NCBI RefSeq assembly: GCF_014640295.1
Contig: NZ_BMGR01000011.1
Location: forward strand, 145,052-209,051
Source: Paenibacillus abyssi
GTDB taxonomy: Bacteria; Bacillota; Bacilli; Paenibacillales; Paenibacillaceae
Direction: 5' to 3'
Length of the DNA stretch: 64,000 bases
The stretch's first letter is position 1. Every line of letters begins with the position of its first letter. A program made the translations under genes and the position numbers. Under the pieces are notes generated by a model. It worked only from the letters and a program-made list of their open reading frames with translations. It did no database searches and was not told the origin of the DNA. Of this stretch, positions 17,509 to 29,613 are shown in pieces.

Positions 17509-18009
17509 ATGCAGAATGCACCTATCATATCATTGGAAGAGATGATGACCGAATCAGAATTGTTTCAATCCATATATCCGGATTTGATCGGGGAGATCGA
17601 CCGTGTTGAACATGTCCGGGGCAAACTTAATGACTTTCAGCTCATGCGTGCAGTTTCTTATGCAAAAAACGGGTTGGGTGTACTAAGCTACGAGCGGCGG
17701 CAAAACATTAATGCTATTTTTGAGGTTTTCTCTGAGATCTACCGGCAGGAAGGTAGAGAGTCAGCCCATCAGTGGGCGAGTGATACTTTGGGCTGCGAAG
17801 TACCCGTGCTGCAAGTCGATGAATTAAACGAGTTGTCAAATGTTGTGCCGGTTGATGCTTCTGAGGATGCCTCTGAGTATGTTTCCAATGATGCAAGAGC
17901 GAGGCTTGAAGAGCTTTCATCCATGATTCAAGAGAAGGAAGCGGATCTGCTGCAGTTGTACCGGGAATATTACCAGTTGCAAAACCATACAGACAAAGAT
18001 GAGAGTTGA
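17509..18009 (+). CDS. Hypothetical protein with C-terminal coiled coil (166 aa)
   Basis: The 166-residue protein has an N-terminal helical domain (about residues 1-100, QLMRAVSYAKNGLGVLSYERRQN) and an acidic linker. A predicted coiled coil follows (about 128-160, ARLEELSSMIQEKEADLLQL). A probable -10 element TATAAT lies about 65 bases upstream. AAGGAAGTGG precedes the ATG. The overall pattern recalls small DNA- or spore-regulatory proteins, but no family is recognised. A very strong palindromic terminator follows. Confidence 0.7.
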   Translation: MQNAPIISLEEMMTESELFQSIYPDLIGEIDRVEHVRGKLNDFQLMRAVSYAKNGLGVLSYERRQNINAIFEVFSEIYRQEGRESAHQWASDTLGCEVPVLQVDELNELSNVVPVDASEDASEYVSNDARARLEELSSMIQEKEADLLQLYREYYQLQNHTDKDES

Positions 18010-18034
18010 GGAAAACTTCGAAACGATACATACA

Positions 18035-18066
18035 AACAAGCCGGCGCTGCAGCGCCGGCTTGTTTT
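18035..18066 (+). terminator. Perfect palindromic terminator
   Basis: A 30-base perfect palindrome (18035-18064: AACAAGCCGGCGCTG and its mirror) is followed by TT. It ends the preceding gene. Confidence 0.85.
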
Positions 18067-18261
18067 ATAGTACAGCTGCGAACCGCATTCGGAGGTCTCC
18101 ACGAGTTTGATCGCTCCAGTATTTTCAGCTTATATTCAGGAAACATTTAAGCTGCTATAAGCTTTAGCTCAGAATCGTTTCAGGTTGAGGGCCTATACTT
18201 CAATACATCAGGAAGCTGATGTTACGTATAAACAGACCCTATTAATCATTCGGAGGTTATT

Positions 18262-19533
18262 ATGACGAAAGACAACTATGAAACGAATCGTGAGATTGAT
18301 GTGATTTCTGCCCGCTCCGGCGATATCCATGAAACACAGCCCGGAAATGAAATCAGGTATCAAAAGCAGAAACGGGGTCTGCCTAGAGGCTTGTTGCCGG
18401 CCTTTCTTGCAGGAGCACTCGTAGTGGGGGGATTGATGATGGCCTCGGATAAAATGAATGTATTCGGTTCTGAGCCGGTTGTCTATGACCAATCGGGAGC
18501 TGATGCGATGAAAACGGCTTCGCTTAATCTATCATCAGATGGAACTTCTTCGATATCCGATATTGTAAAACAAACGAGTCCGGCCGTTGTAAAGATCGAA
18601 ACAAAGATCAAAGCCTCGGGCAATGCAATGTCATCACCATTCTTCGGCCAGCCTTCTGATAACGGACAATCGGGAGAGCTGCAAGACAGCGGAATCGGCA
18701 CGGGATTTATATATGACGCCTCAGGATACATTTTGACGAACGAGCATGTCATTCATGGCGCGGATCAGATCGATGTGACGATTCAAGGCTATGATGAACC
18801 ATTCATAGCAACACTCGTAGGGAGCAGCTATGATATGGACTTGGCCGTGCTGAAAATTGAAGGAGACAGTCCTTTTCCAGCAATCGCGTTGGGAGATTCG
18901 GATAATACGCAGATTGGAGAGTGGGTCATCGCGATCGGTAATCCTTACGATCTGGATTATACGGTTACAACGGGTGTTGTAAGCGCCAATGAACGCTCGA
19001 TCAGCATTCCAGACGAGCAGGGGACCAGAAACTATCAGCATTTATTCCAGACCGATACGGCGATTAACCCGGGTAATTCCGGCGGACCGCTGCTGAATAT
19101 GAATGGAGAAGTGATCGGCATCAACACTGCCGTCAGCAGTGATACACAAGGCATTGGCTTTGCTATTCCGAGCAGTACTGTTAAAGCTGTAATGGAAGCA
19201 CTAATGAATAATGAAACCATCCCATCCCCCTATATTGGGATAGGGCTCCAGGATATATCAGATAACATGCTGGGCGAGTTGAAGCTGGATAACACGGATG
19301 GGGTACTGGTGGCAGGAGTACAGGCAAACTCTCCAGCATACAGTTCCAGTCTTCGCCAATATGATGTGATTGTGGCCGTGAACAATAAGGAAATCGCTAA
19401 CGCAGAGCAATTTACCGCAATCATTCAGTCTTCAAAGGTGGGAGATCAGCTTGCGCTGTCAATCATCCGCGATGGAGTCAAACAGGAAGTAACCGTTACA
19501 GTAGGCGATAAGAATGGAACGAGGAACGGTTAA
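18262..19533 (+). CDS. htrA: HtrA/DegP-family serine protease
   Basis: The 423-residue protein has a cytoplasmic N-tail, one membrane helix (about residues 43-62), a trypsin-like protease domain and one C-terminal PDZ domain (about 325-415). The catalytic triad is His162 in TNEHVIH, Asp193 in DMDLAVL and Ser273 in NPGNSGGPL. It degrades misfolded proteins on the outer membrane face, as in B. subtilis HtrA and HtrB. CATTCGGAGG precedes the ATG. No CssRS two-component genes are close, and no specific operator was recognised. Confidence 0.95.
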   Translation: MTKDNYETNREIDVISARSGDIHETQPGNEIRYQKQKRGLPRGLLPAFLAGALVVGGLMMASDKMNVFGSEPVVYDQSGADAMKTASLNLSSDGTSSISDIVKQTSPAVVKIETKIKASGNAMSSPFFGQPSDNGQSGELQDSGIGTGFIYDASGYILTNEHVIHGADQIDVTIQGYDEPFIATLVGSSYDMDLAVLKIEGDSPFPAIALGDSDNTQIGEWVIAIGNPYDLDYTVTTGVVSANERSISIPDEQGTRNYQHLFQTDTAINPGNSGGPLLNMNGEVIGINTAVSSDTQGIGFAIPSSTVKAVMEALMNNETIPSPYIGIGLQDISDNMLGELKLDNTDGVLVAGVQANSPAYSSSLRQYDVIVAVNNKEIANAEQFTAIIQSSKVGDQLALSIIRDGVKQEVTVTVGDKNGTRNG

Positions 19534-19548
19534 ACGAAAAGAGTACAG

Positions 19549-19579
19549 AACAGGCTGTCAATACAGGCAGCCTGTTTTA
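19549..19579 (+). terminator. Terminator of htrA
   Basis: The stem AACAGGCTG / CAGCCTGTT has an eight-base loop with a TTTTA tail. Confidence 0.8.
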
Positions 19580-19660
19580 TTGATGACTGCAAGCTAATAT
19601 TAAAGTAAAATCAGTTCATATTCTACTATTAACATCAACAAGTAAGGCGGTGAGAGAAGA

Positions 19661-20218
19661 ATGGATTTTAATAATCAGCGCATTTTACCGGCTGCCCGCA
19701 AAATAAAAGATGTAGAGCGTCTGATGAAGTTGTCCTATGAGTATATCGTTATATTGGATACACATATCAGCCAGATCAAATCGATCGTTGACCTGACGAA
19801 GGCACACGGGAAGAAGCCCTTGCTGCATGCGGATCTCATAGAAGGTTTAAAGAACGACGAATATGCGGCGGAATATCTGTGCCAGGTCGTAAGGCCGGCG
19901 GGTTTGATATCGACCCGTTCCGGTGTGATCGCCAAGACTAAACAGAACGGGCTGCTGGCCATTCAACGATTGTTTCTGCTTGATACGAATGCATTGGAGA
20001 AAAGCTATGCACTGCTTGAAAGGACAAAACCCGATTTTATCGAGGTGCTGCCGGGCGTGATGCCGCATATTATTACAGAGGTTCATCAACGGGCGGGCAT
20101 ACCGATTTTTGCCGGAGGGTTGATCCGTACGGTTAATGATGTGGAGCAGGCACTGAATGCAGGAGCAACCGCGGTAACCACATCAAATTCAGGCCTGTGG
20201 AAGCATTTTGAGAAATAA
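19661..20218 (+). CDS. glpP: Glycerol-3-phosphate-responsive antiterminator GlpP
   Basis: The 185-residue protein has the TIM-barrel-like fold of GlpP antiterminators. Family features are RILPAARKIKD at the start, HADLIEGL, GLISTRSGVIAKTKQNG, EVLPGVMPHI and the phosphate-binding end GGLIRTVNDVEQALNAGA. With glycerol-3-phosphate it binds the glpD leader mRNA and prevents termination. The gene precedes glpD and the leader terminator. GGCGGTGAGAG precedes the ATG. Confidence 0.95.
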   Translation: MDFNNQRILPAARKIKDVERLMKLSYEYIVILDTHISQIKSIVDLTKAHGKKPLLHADLIEGLKNDEYAAEYLCQVVRPAGLISTRSGVIAKTKQNGLLAIQRLFLLDTNALEKSYALLERTKPDFIEVLPGVMPHIITEVHQRAGIPIFAGGLIRTVNDVEQALNAGATAVTTSNSGLWKHFEK

Positions 20219-20234
20219 ACGAAGAATAGATGGG

Positions 20235-20259
20235 TTCATTGCAAATAAAATGCAATGAA
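20235..20259. promoter_or_regulatory. Perfect inverted repeat upstream of glpD
   Basis: TTCATTGCA, a seven-base spacer and TGCAATGAA form an exact dyad between glpP and the glpD leader. It lacks the CG core of a catabolite-repression site. It could be a weak terminator of glpP or an operator for another regulator. Confidence 0.4.
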
Positions 20260-20333
20260 TATTGTACTATTAAAAACATGGATGTTATGTTATAGTGAAA
20301 AATAAGTTAATACTAAGGTTGGAGATCAGTGAG

Positions 20334-20388
20334 AAACCGCAACTCCTTTGGGACTATTCAGGTGCCGAGGGATGATTGTGGTTTTTTT
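20334..20388 (+). terminator. glpD leader terminator, target of GlpP antitermination
   Basis: AAACCGCAA at 20334-20342 can pair with TTGTGGTTT at 20376-20384 (one G-U pair), followed by TTTT. The hairpin lies in the untranslated leader before glpD, the position used in B. subtilis, where GlpP plus glycerol-3-phosphate prevents its formation. The GlpP binding itself is inferred. Confidence 0.65.
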
Positions 20389-20416
20389 GCATTTTCATAT
20401 GGAGGGATTGAATGAC

Positions 20417-23661
<3,245 letters not shown>

Positions 23662-23783
23662 GGAGATATTCTTATATCATTTATTAAAAAATCGTTAAAC
23701 AAGTATGGAGCAGTAGGAAATGAACACGAATTGTCGAATATAGGAAGATGCAAATATTTTATTCAATCAGGAGGCCGACAGCA

Positions 23784-24191
23784 TTGTTTTTGCATTTTCT
23801 ACAAACGAAGGAACACAAAGTGGCATTTTTGGAATTGGCGCATATCGTCGCTAATGCTGACGGGTTCATAAACCGGAAGGAACAAGGATATTTACAGTCT
23901 TTTATGGCCGAGATGGATATGCAAGGGACCGAGCATCAATTCTCATCAGGCAGGGAACTCTCGGACATCGTCTGCGATCTGAAGGATGAACAGGTGAAGC
24001 ACATCTTTTTTGCCGAGATACTGCTTCTCATATTCGCCGACGGCGATTACAACGATGAAGAAAAGAAGATCGTGTGGGAATTAAAACGGCTATTCGGTTT
24101 TTCGGATGAAACCTACGAATCGTTTAAAAACTGGGTGATCCGCATGGACAAGCTGAAAATCGAGGGCATCAAGCTCATTTTGGACTTATAG
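23784..24191 (+). CDS. TerB-like helical protein
   Basis: The protein has 136 residues when started at the TTG at 23784, nine bases after CAGGAGG; a longer frame lacks such a site. It resembles the TerB-like fold: VAFLELAHIVANADGFINRKEQ and AEILLLIFADGDYNDEEKKIV carry paired acidic turns (ADG and DGD) that could bind metal. TerB-like proteins occur in stress-related or tellurite-resistance clusters, but this one stands alone after glpK. A strong terminator follows. Confidence 0.7.
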   Translation: MFLHFLQTKEHKVAFLELAHIVANADGFINRKEQGYLQSFMAEMDMQGTEHQFSSGRELSDIVCDLKDEQVKHIFFAEILLLIFADGDYNDEEKKIVWELKRLFGFSDETYESFKNWVIRMDKLKIEGIKLILDL

Positions 24192-24224
24192 TTGGGTATG
24201 ATAACAATGAAGAGCGCATTTTAC

Positions 24225-24256
24225 GCGGAATAACCTTTGAGTTATTCCGTTTTTTA
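24225..24256 (+). terminator. Terminator after the TerB-like gene
   Basis: GCGGAATAAC-CTTTGA-GTTATTCCGT is followed by TTTTT. This hairpin overlaps a spurious upstream start of the next reading frame. Confidence 0.85.
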
Positions 24257-24305
24257 TAAGATAATGCAGGAGAATCCATCATTCAAAGAAAGCTGGGATT
24301 ATAAT

Positions 24306-25061
24306 TTGTGTTTAATCTTGTTTGCATACCAAGCCCATGAAACCTACAAGCTTATCGTTGCTGCCAATCGCGATGAATTCTATGAAAGACCGACCGCACC
24401 CGTTCATTATTGGAAGGACCATCCCTATATACTTGCCGGCAGGGATTTAGCCAAAATGGGCACATGGATGGGCATGACAACAACGGGACGCTTCGCATCG
24501 TTAACCAATTACCGTAATCCAGAGGAGCAATCTGAAGGAAAGCGTTCCCGGGGAGAACTGGTTGCCGATTTTTTAAAGGATCATGTGTCTCCGGAGACGT
24601 TTATGCACGAAGCTGCAAAAAAACGCACCCAATATCCGGGCTACAATCTATTGGCAGGGGATACAAAAGAGCTGTACTACTATTCGAATATTCAGGACGA
24701 GGTTCAAAGGCTGGAGCCTGGCATATATGGAGTCAGCAATCATCTCTTAAATACCGATTGGCCAAAGGTCAGACGCGGCAAAGAGGGGCTGTCAAACCTC
24801 ATCGCGGAAAACAGAGGCGATCTAACAGAACAATTGCTGACACTTCTGCAGCATGCGGACCCGGCATCCGATGACATGCTGCCTAAAACAGGTGTTTCCT
24901 TGGAGTGGGAGCGGATTCTTTCTCCTATATTCATTCAAAGTAATGGCTATGGAACAAGAAGCTCTACAGTTCTGCTGATGTCCGAGGATGAAATTCATTT
25001 AAGGGAGCGGGTCTTTTCAACGGAAGGGCTGAACGACCAACAATATACAATTAGACTGTAG
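24306..25061 (+). CDS. NRDE/TANGO2-family protein
   Basis: I start the protein at the TTG at 24306, giving 251 residues beginning MCLILFAYQAHETY; the Cys at position 2 and the NRDEFYERP block are the family signature. A longer frame runs back into the preceding terminator hairpin and is rejected. The remaining conserved parts are LAGRDLAKMGTWMGM, FASLTNYRNP and the GVSNHLL region. The family is linked to haem handling in TANGO2 proteins, but the role in this organism is open. The ribosome binding site is weak. Confidence 0.82.
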   Translation: MCLILFAYQAHETYKLIVAANRDEFYERPTAPVHYWKDHPYILAGRDLAKMGTWMGMTTTGRFASLTNYRNPEEQSEGKRSRGELVADFLKDHVSPETFMHEAAKKRTQYPGYNLLAGDTKELYYYSNIQDEVQRLEPGIYGVSNHLLNTDWPKVRRGKEGLSNLIAENRGDLTEQLLTLLQHADPASDDMLPKTGVSLEWERILSPIFIQSNGYGTRSSTVLLMSEDEIHLRERVFSTEGLNDQQYTIRL

Positions 25062-25139
25062 GTTCATGATTTTGATTATTAGTTTACATAATATATATGA
25101 TGTAAACATGACATAATGTAGAGGTAAGGGGGAGATCTG

Positions 25140-25862
25140 ATGAGAGCAGCATTCATCTCGGATATTCATGGCAATTCCATCGCACTTGAAGCCGTTCTGG
25201 AGGACATAAGCAAGAAGGCTGTTAATCAAATCTATGTGCTTGGCGACCTTTGTTATCGCGGACCCGATCCGAAAGGTTCTCTCCGGAGAATACAAGCATT
25301 GCATACGAAAGTCATTAAGGGCAATGCGGATGAGTGGGTTGTTCGAGGCGTACGACAAGGAGAGGTTCCAGATCCGGTGCTCGACATCATGAACCGGGAA
25401 CGTGACTGGACTGTATCGCAGCTGGATCAACAAGACATTGATTATTTAGCAGGTTTACCGACCGAGCTTAATCTTGACCTGGAAGGCATGTCAATCAGCG
25501 CATTTCATGCTACCCCGGAGAGCTTGTTCGAGGTTGTGCTTGGGAGTGCAGACGATGAACTGCTGGAGACAAAGCTGATGTCAGCCAGTCATGCCGACCT
25601 GTACATATATGCTCATATCCATAGGCCGTACATTCGCTATATTAACGGTAGAATAATTATGAATATCGGCAGCGTAGGCCTTCCTTTTGACGGTATGAAC
25701 AAAGCGTCATATGCGATCGTCGAAGTAGACCAGGGGAGAATTAGCACATCGATAGAGCGAGTTTCATTTGATATAGAAGAAGTAATCCGGCAATATGAGG
25801 ATGCGAGGTATCCTAATTCGGACATGATGGCAAGAATTCTCCACCATGCGAGTGTGAAGTAA
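25140..25862 (+). CDS. Metallophosphoesterase (YfcE/ApaH-like)
   Basis: The 240-residue enzyme belongs to the calcineurin-like group. Motifs in order are FISDIHGNSIALEAVL, VLGDLCYRGPDP, GNADEWVVRG, SAFHATPES and the ending YAHIHRPYI with GSVGLPFDG. These bind two metals and hydrolyse phosphodiesters or nucleotides in the cytoplasm. GGGGGAGATCTG precedes the ATG. It stands alone. Confidence 0.88.
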   Translation: MRAAFISDIHGNSIALEAVLEDISKKAVNQIYVLGDLCYRGPDPKGSLRRIQALHTKVIKGNADEWVVRGVRQGEVPDPVLDIMNRERDWTVSQLDQQDIDYLAGLPTELNLDLEGMSISAFHATPESLFEVVLGSADDELLETKLMSASHADLYIYAHIHRPYIRYINGRIIMNIGSVGLPFDGMNKASYAIVEVDQGRISTSIERVSFDIEEVIRQYEDARYPNSDMMARILHHASVK

Positions 25863-25943
25863 ATGGGGTAGAAGCTCCGCATAAATGATTCCAGCAGCGG
25901 AAATATCGGATCCACGAACAAGGCAGCGGCACGGGGAACGACT

Positions 25944-26093
25944 ATGTCTCCAATTACGCTGCGAAAATGTCTGTTGCAGGATATGATGACGCAGGAAGAA
26001 ATGGATCAGATGAGAGCCAACCTAAGCTTGGATCGCCCGGTTTATGAGCAGTATCTGGTATGGATGAAAAATATTGTTCCTGAACGAATTTAA
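25944..26093 (+). CDS. Small hypothetical protein or gene remnant (49 aa)
   Basis: The ORF begins MSPITLRKCLLQDMMTQEEM and ends NIVPERI. The same frame is open for another 24 codons upstream without a start codon, so it may be the remaining end of a longer gene. GGGGA lies about ten bases upstream. A hairpin terminator follows 30 bases downstream, as for a real gene end. No family is recognised. Confidence 0.4.
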   Translation: MSPITLRKCLLQDMMTQEEMDQMRANLSLDRPVYEQYLVWMKNIVPERI

Positions 26094-26123
26094 ATGTGTC
26101 TGGATGAAATGTGAAACGTCAAG

Positions 26124-26155
26124 AAAGCCCGCCTTTTGCCCGGCGGGCTTCTTCA
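26124..26155. terminator. Hairpin terminator
   Basis: The stem AAGCCCGCC / GGCGGGCTT has an eight-base loop and is followed by CTTCAT. It lies between the small ORF and the convergent membrane protein gene. Confidence 0.75.
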
Positions 26156-26180
26156 TGCAGGTTTCCACCTGAAGATACAA

Positions 26181-26333
26181 TTACTTTTTCGTCAGCGTCC
26201 AAAAGTAGTAAAGCGCTACAACAGCAACACTCATCGAGTAAAGTGAAGTCGATATCGTCTTTGTATATAAGAGGATCGACATGATCAAGATTACGATAAC
26301 CGTAACGGCACGGTGGATGTGTAGTTTTTTCAT
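26181..26333 (-). CDS. Small membrane protein (50 aa)
   Basis: The reading from the ATG at 26333 starts MKKLHIHRAVTVIVILIM and gives two membrane helices (about residues 9-23 and 31-47) joined by a short loop, with a basic tail TKK. A longer frame exists but has no better start. No clear ribosome binding site precedes it, which lowers confidence. The function is unknown. Confidence 0.55.
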   Translation of the reverse strand: MKKLHIHRAVTVIVILIMSILLYTKTISTSLYSMSVAVVALYYFWTLTKK

Positions 26334-26427
26334 TGTATTATTATAGCTCGAAGAAACGAAAAGCTGCAAATGTTTTATGCTTCTTCGAGCATGCAGCACC
26401 GATTACAGGAGCAGTTAGGCGGATCGC

Positions 26428-27087
26428 CTAACCTGTAAACTCTTGAACCCATGTGCCATTGTAATATGCAATCCCGATTTTGGTAAAACCGCTGTTCATG
26501 ATGTTGGCTCGGTGGCCTTCACTGTTCATCCAATCGTTCATGACCTGTTCTGGGGTGGGTTGGCCTTTAGCGATGTTTTCCCCAGCCGCATTGAAAGGGA
26601 TCTGGAAGTTTCGCATCATATCGAACGGAGATCCGTATGTCGGAGACGTATGATCAAAGTAATTATTATCATACATGTCCTTTGCCTTGACCATAGCCAC
26701 TTTGGATAAATTCTCGTCCATACTCAGTGTACTCAAGCCTGCATTTGTTCTTTGTGCGTTGACCAATGACAGAACCTGCTGCTCAAATTGAGAGGTCGAC
26801 TGATTCTTATCCGCAGGGTTTTCTGTCGTTCCAGGTTGGCCTATTAACCAATCCGGGAGTGTATTGGGAGCTTGTTTCATCGACATCGATGGTTTCCGCG
26901 CTCCCGCCGTAGCTGTTGACGATGATTGAGTTACTGTAGATGCAGGCGCTTTAGCATGTGCTGGATGATCCATATTTACATGCTTAGGAACGGATTGCTT
27001 CTGTATTGCATTATCATTGACCGTACAGCCTGTGACCAGCACTAAAACGGCGGCTAATGCAATATAACTCTTCATGGGTCTCTTCAT
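26428..27087 (-). CDS. CAP-domain lipoprotein (YkwD-like)
   Basis: The 219-residue protein has a lipoprotein signal (lipobox VTGC at residues 18-21), a Ser/Thr/Pro-rich linker, and a C-terminal CAP/SCP domain (about 95-215). CAP motifs are LSLVNAQRTNAGL, SKVAMVKAKDMYDNNYFDHT, AAGENIAKG and SEGHRANIMN; the HTS and EGHR residues mark the cavity. Such proteins sit outside the cell or in spore layers. GAGGTG precedes the start. Confidence 0.88.
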   Translation of the reverse strand: MKRPMKSYIALAAVLVLVTGCTVNDNAIQKQSVPKHVNMDHPAHAKAPASTVTQSSSTATAGARKPSMSMKQAPNTLPDWLIGQPGTTENPADKNQSTSQFEQQVLSLVNAQRTNAGLSTLSMDENLSKVAMVKAKDMYDNNYFDHTSPTYGSPFDMMRNFQIPFNAAGENIAKGQPTPEQVMNDWMNSEGHRANIMNSGFTKIGIAYYNGTWVQEFTG

Positions 27088-27261
27088 AGAATCAACACCT
27101 CAGTATGTTAATATGGTGATTTATAAAGAATATATTTGCCCAACGGAGCAGCGCTTATCCCATATTTCTATTAGCATGAACAGCCCATGTATTGGCAAGA
27201 GAACTTGAATGGGGACTTCAGTTAAAGGGGAATATTACGATGAGTACCTGCGAATTTATAA

Positions 27262-27423
27262 TTATTTAAAACAGGACAAACCGAAGCCGGATGAGAGCGA
27301 TGTCGTTTTCTCTTTCTCATCATTTTTGTGTTCATCCTGATCTTGCGTGGAATTAGAATAAAAGTTAATGATGTCATCAATGCTCGTAAAGTTTGCTGTG
27401 GATGTAGTTTTTCGTTTATTCAT
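27262..27423 (-). CDS. Small hypothetical protein (53 aa)
   Basis: I start the protein at the ATG at 27423, which has GAAGGAGAG about ten bases upstream; a longer frame begins 37 codons earlier without a site. It reads MNKRKTTSTANFTSIDDI and is hydrophilic, with an Asp/Glu/Lys tail and a single Cys near the end (GLSCFK). The function is unknown. Confidence 0.55.
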   Translation of the reverse strand: MNKRKTTSTANFTSIDDIINFYSNSTQDQDEHKNDEKEKTTSLSSGFGLSCFK

Positions 27424-27656
27424 TGTTAAAAATCTCTCCTTCAATTTGCCTGGCCACATTTTATTTAAACCGAATTGGGCATTTTGAAGCATCCAGCTGT
27501 TATAGGGTGGTGAATCAGCCAACATCTTTGTCATACGAGCTTTAACTTAGAATAGTTAGATGTGTTATCATTAGATATGGGTTCAATGCCCATTTTCACT
27601 TATTTATAGGAGAGTCCCGATTATGAGGTTACAACTAAATTTAATGGGGGTTTAAG

Positions 27657-28034
27657 ATGAAAATTCAACTCACAAGTGTATATGTAAATCATCCATTGGA
27701 AGCCTTTAAATTTTACACAGAAGTGCTGGGCTTCATCTCAAGGCTCTACATTCCGGAAGCTTATTTGGCCATAGTTGCTTCACCTGAAGAACCGGATGGT
27801 ACCGGGCTGCTTCTTGAACCTAACAACAATCCGATTGCAAAGACATACCAAGAAGCTCTATTTAATGCCGGGTATCCTGTCATCGTATTCGGTGTTAAGG
27901 ACATTCAAAGCGAATATGAGCGACTGAGTGAACTCGGTGTCGTTTTTAGAAAGCAGCCGACGAAAACGGAAGTAGGCATAGAGGCGATATTTGAAGATAC
28001 TTGCGGCAATCTAATACAGCTTTATCAAGTCTAA
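27657..28034 (+). CDS. VOC-family protein (glyoxalase/bleomycin-resistance fold)
   Basis: The 125-residue protein has the vicinal-oxygen-chelate pattern of two beta-alpha-beta-beta-beta modules: SVYVNHPLEAFKFYTEVLGF at the start, TGLLLEPN, VFGVKDIQSEYERL and FEDTCGNLIQLYQV at the end, where the Glu/Gln positions could bind metal. Such proteins include glyoxalases, dioxygenases and drug-binding proteins. GGGGGTTTAAG precedes the ATG. The substrate is unknown. Confidence 0.85.
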   Translation: MKIQLTSVYVNHPLEAFKFYTEVLGFISRLYIPEAYLAIVASPEEPDGTGLLLEPNNNPIAKTYQEALFNAGYPVIVFGVKDIQSEYERLSELGVVFRKQPTKTEVGIEAIFEDTCGNLIQLYQV

Positions 28035-28077
28035 TCAAGGTTCTCGTCAACGATAGTACTGTTTCTCAGACGGATTC

Positions 28078-28105
28078 ACCCGACCCAATAGGTCGGGTTT
28101 TTTGT
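28078..28105 (+). terminator. Terminator of the VOC gene
   Basis: The stem ACCCGACC / GGTCGGGT has a five-base loop and is followed by TTTTTT. Confidence 0.85.
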
Positions 28106-28230
28106 GCTCGGAACTCGCCAATCCGGAGGAGCGGAATGGGATTTAATTTCACTTTATTGGACATTGGGTATAAAATAGAGCTCAGAACAAGGGTCCGTTA
28201 CAGCGTCTTTATGAAAGGGGAAACTTAACA

Positions 28231-29283
28231 ATGCCTTCGCCATTAGAACCACAGCCTAATCAAGAATATATTGTAACCTTATTGGAACGGCTGCTCAAAA
28301 CGCCAAGTCCAAGTGGTTACTGCATGGACATCATGCAATTGATTCAGAATGAAGCTGACAAGCTCGGATATTCATTAGAAATAACGCCCAAAGGAAATGG
28401 AATCATTACGATTCAGGGACAACATGCTGATAAAGTAATTGGATTATCCGCGCATCTCGATACACTTGGCGCCATGGTACGCTCGATTAAGCCGAACGGC
28501 ATGATACGCTTTACACCGGTCGGGGGGTATGCGATGCATACAGTGGAGGGCGAATACTGTCTCATTCATACACGAGACGGCAGAACATATGAGGGGACCG
28601 TATTGTCTACGAAACCATCCGTACATGTATATCCTGATGCAAGAGATTGGAAGCGTGAAGAGGCGAATATGGAAATTCGCATCGATGAGATCGTAAAATC
28701 GAAAGAAGAGGTTGAGAAGCTGGGAATCGCGGTTGGTGATTTTATATCCTGGGAGCCGCGTACCCGAATCTTAACCAATGGTTGGATCAAATCGCGGCAC
28801 CTGGACGATAAAGCCGGCATAGCTGCATTGTTCGGTCTCCTGGAATGGATGAAGCGTGAGGGCAGGAAGCCTGTTCACACGGTCAAGCTAATATTGTCAA
28901 CCTATGAAGAAGTGGGCCACGGGAGTTCCTATATACCGGCGGATATTACCGAATTGATTGCTGTGGATATGGGTGCAATCGGAGATGATCTTTCAGCAAC
29001 AGAGCGGGATGTTTCCATATGTGCTAAAGATTCGACAGGGCCGTACGATTACAATATGACCTCCAAGCTTATAGCGCTCGCCAAGCGAGAAAAACTTCCT
29101 CATGCGGTCGATATTTACCCTCATTATGGCTCCGATGCCTCTGCAGCGTTACTGGGTGGCAGCAATATTCGGGCGGCTTTAATCGGGCCAGGGGTCCATG
29201 CTTCACATGGGATGGAACGCACGCATGCGGATGCGATCGTCAACACAGCCGCATTGCTGCTGGCTTATGTCCTGGAGCCCTAA
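28231..29283 (+). CDS. M42-family metallopeptidase
   Basis: The 350-residue protein matches M42 glutamyl-aminopeptidase-like enzymes. Motifs are SAHLDTLGAM (His and Asp metal ligands), RHLDDKAGIAAL (bridging Asp), STYEEVGHGSSY (catalytic Glu pair), AVDMGAIGDDL and GVHASHGMERTH (final His). It forms large cytoplasmic complexes that remove residues from peptide N-termini. GAAAGGGGAAAC precedes the ATG. It stands alone. Confidence 0.92.
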   Translation: MPSPLEPQPNQEYIVTLLERLLKTPSPSGYCMDIMQLIQNEADKLGYSLEITPKGNGIITIQGQHADKVIGLSAHLDTLGAMVRSIKPNGMIRFTPVGGYAMHTVEGEYCLIHTRDGRTYEGTVLSTKPSVHVYPDARDWKREEANMEIRIDEIVKSKEEVEKLGIAVGDFISWEPRTRILTNGWIKSRHLDDKAGIAALFGLLEWMKREGRKPVHTVKLILSTYEEVGHGSSYIPADITELIAVDMGAIGDDLSATERDVSICAKDSTGPYDYNMTSKLIALAKREKLPHAVDIYPHYGSDASAALLGGSNIRAALIGPGVHASHGMERTHADAIVNTAALLLAYVLEP

Positions 29284-29319
29284 TATCCATTAAAAGCCGC
29301 TTCGCGCATCCTAAATACG

Positions 29320-29607
29320 CAGGAGATTCCTTTAATTACTGTGGCGAGAATCAAATTAAGAAAAAAGCAAGAGACAAACCATTCCATTCATATTAGAATA
29401 AAGGACGAAGGAATGGGCATCTCCAAAATATTTGGCAATCCATTCTATACAACGAAGGAAAAGGGGACGGGCCTTGGATTAACGATCAGTTATAATATCA
29501 TCAAAGACCAAATGGTCAAATCACGATCAATAGTCGGAAAAATAAAGGAACAATCATTGAGCTCGATTTGCCAACAACAAACGGCTTGGATAGGAGACAA
29601 CTACTAA
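29320..29607 (+). pseudogene. Sensor histidine kinase relic (C-terminal ATPase fragment)
   Basis: Only the end of a HATPase domain remains: [11 protein letters not shown] (the N/G1 region), [17 protein letters not shown] (F and G2 boxes) and SYNIIKD. The stretch between the G1 and F boxes is shortened, so the ATP lid is incomplete, and the end is scrambled. There is no H-box, sensor or response regulator nearby. It is a decayed remnant, directly abutting the EamA gene. Confidence 0.8.
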
Positions 29608-29613
29608 CAACTT

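Noticed and set aside
20348..20416. Earlier start of glpD
   Set aside because: It falls in the antitermination hairpin, while GGAGGG stands before 20417.
24237..24305. Earlier start of the NRDE protein
   Set aside because: This part lies in the loop and arm of the preceding terminator, and the NRDE family starts with Met-Cys, found at 24306.
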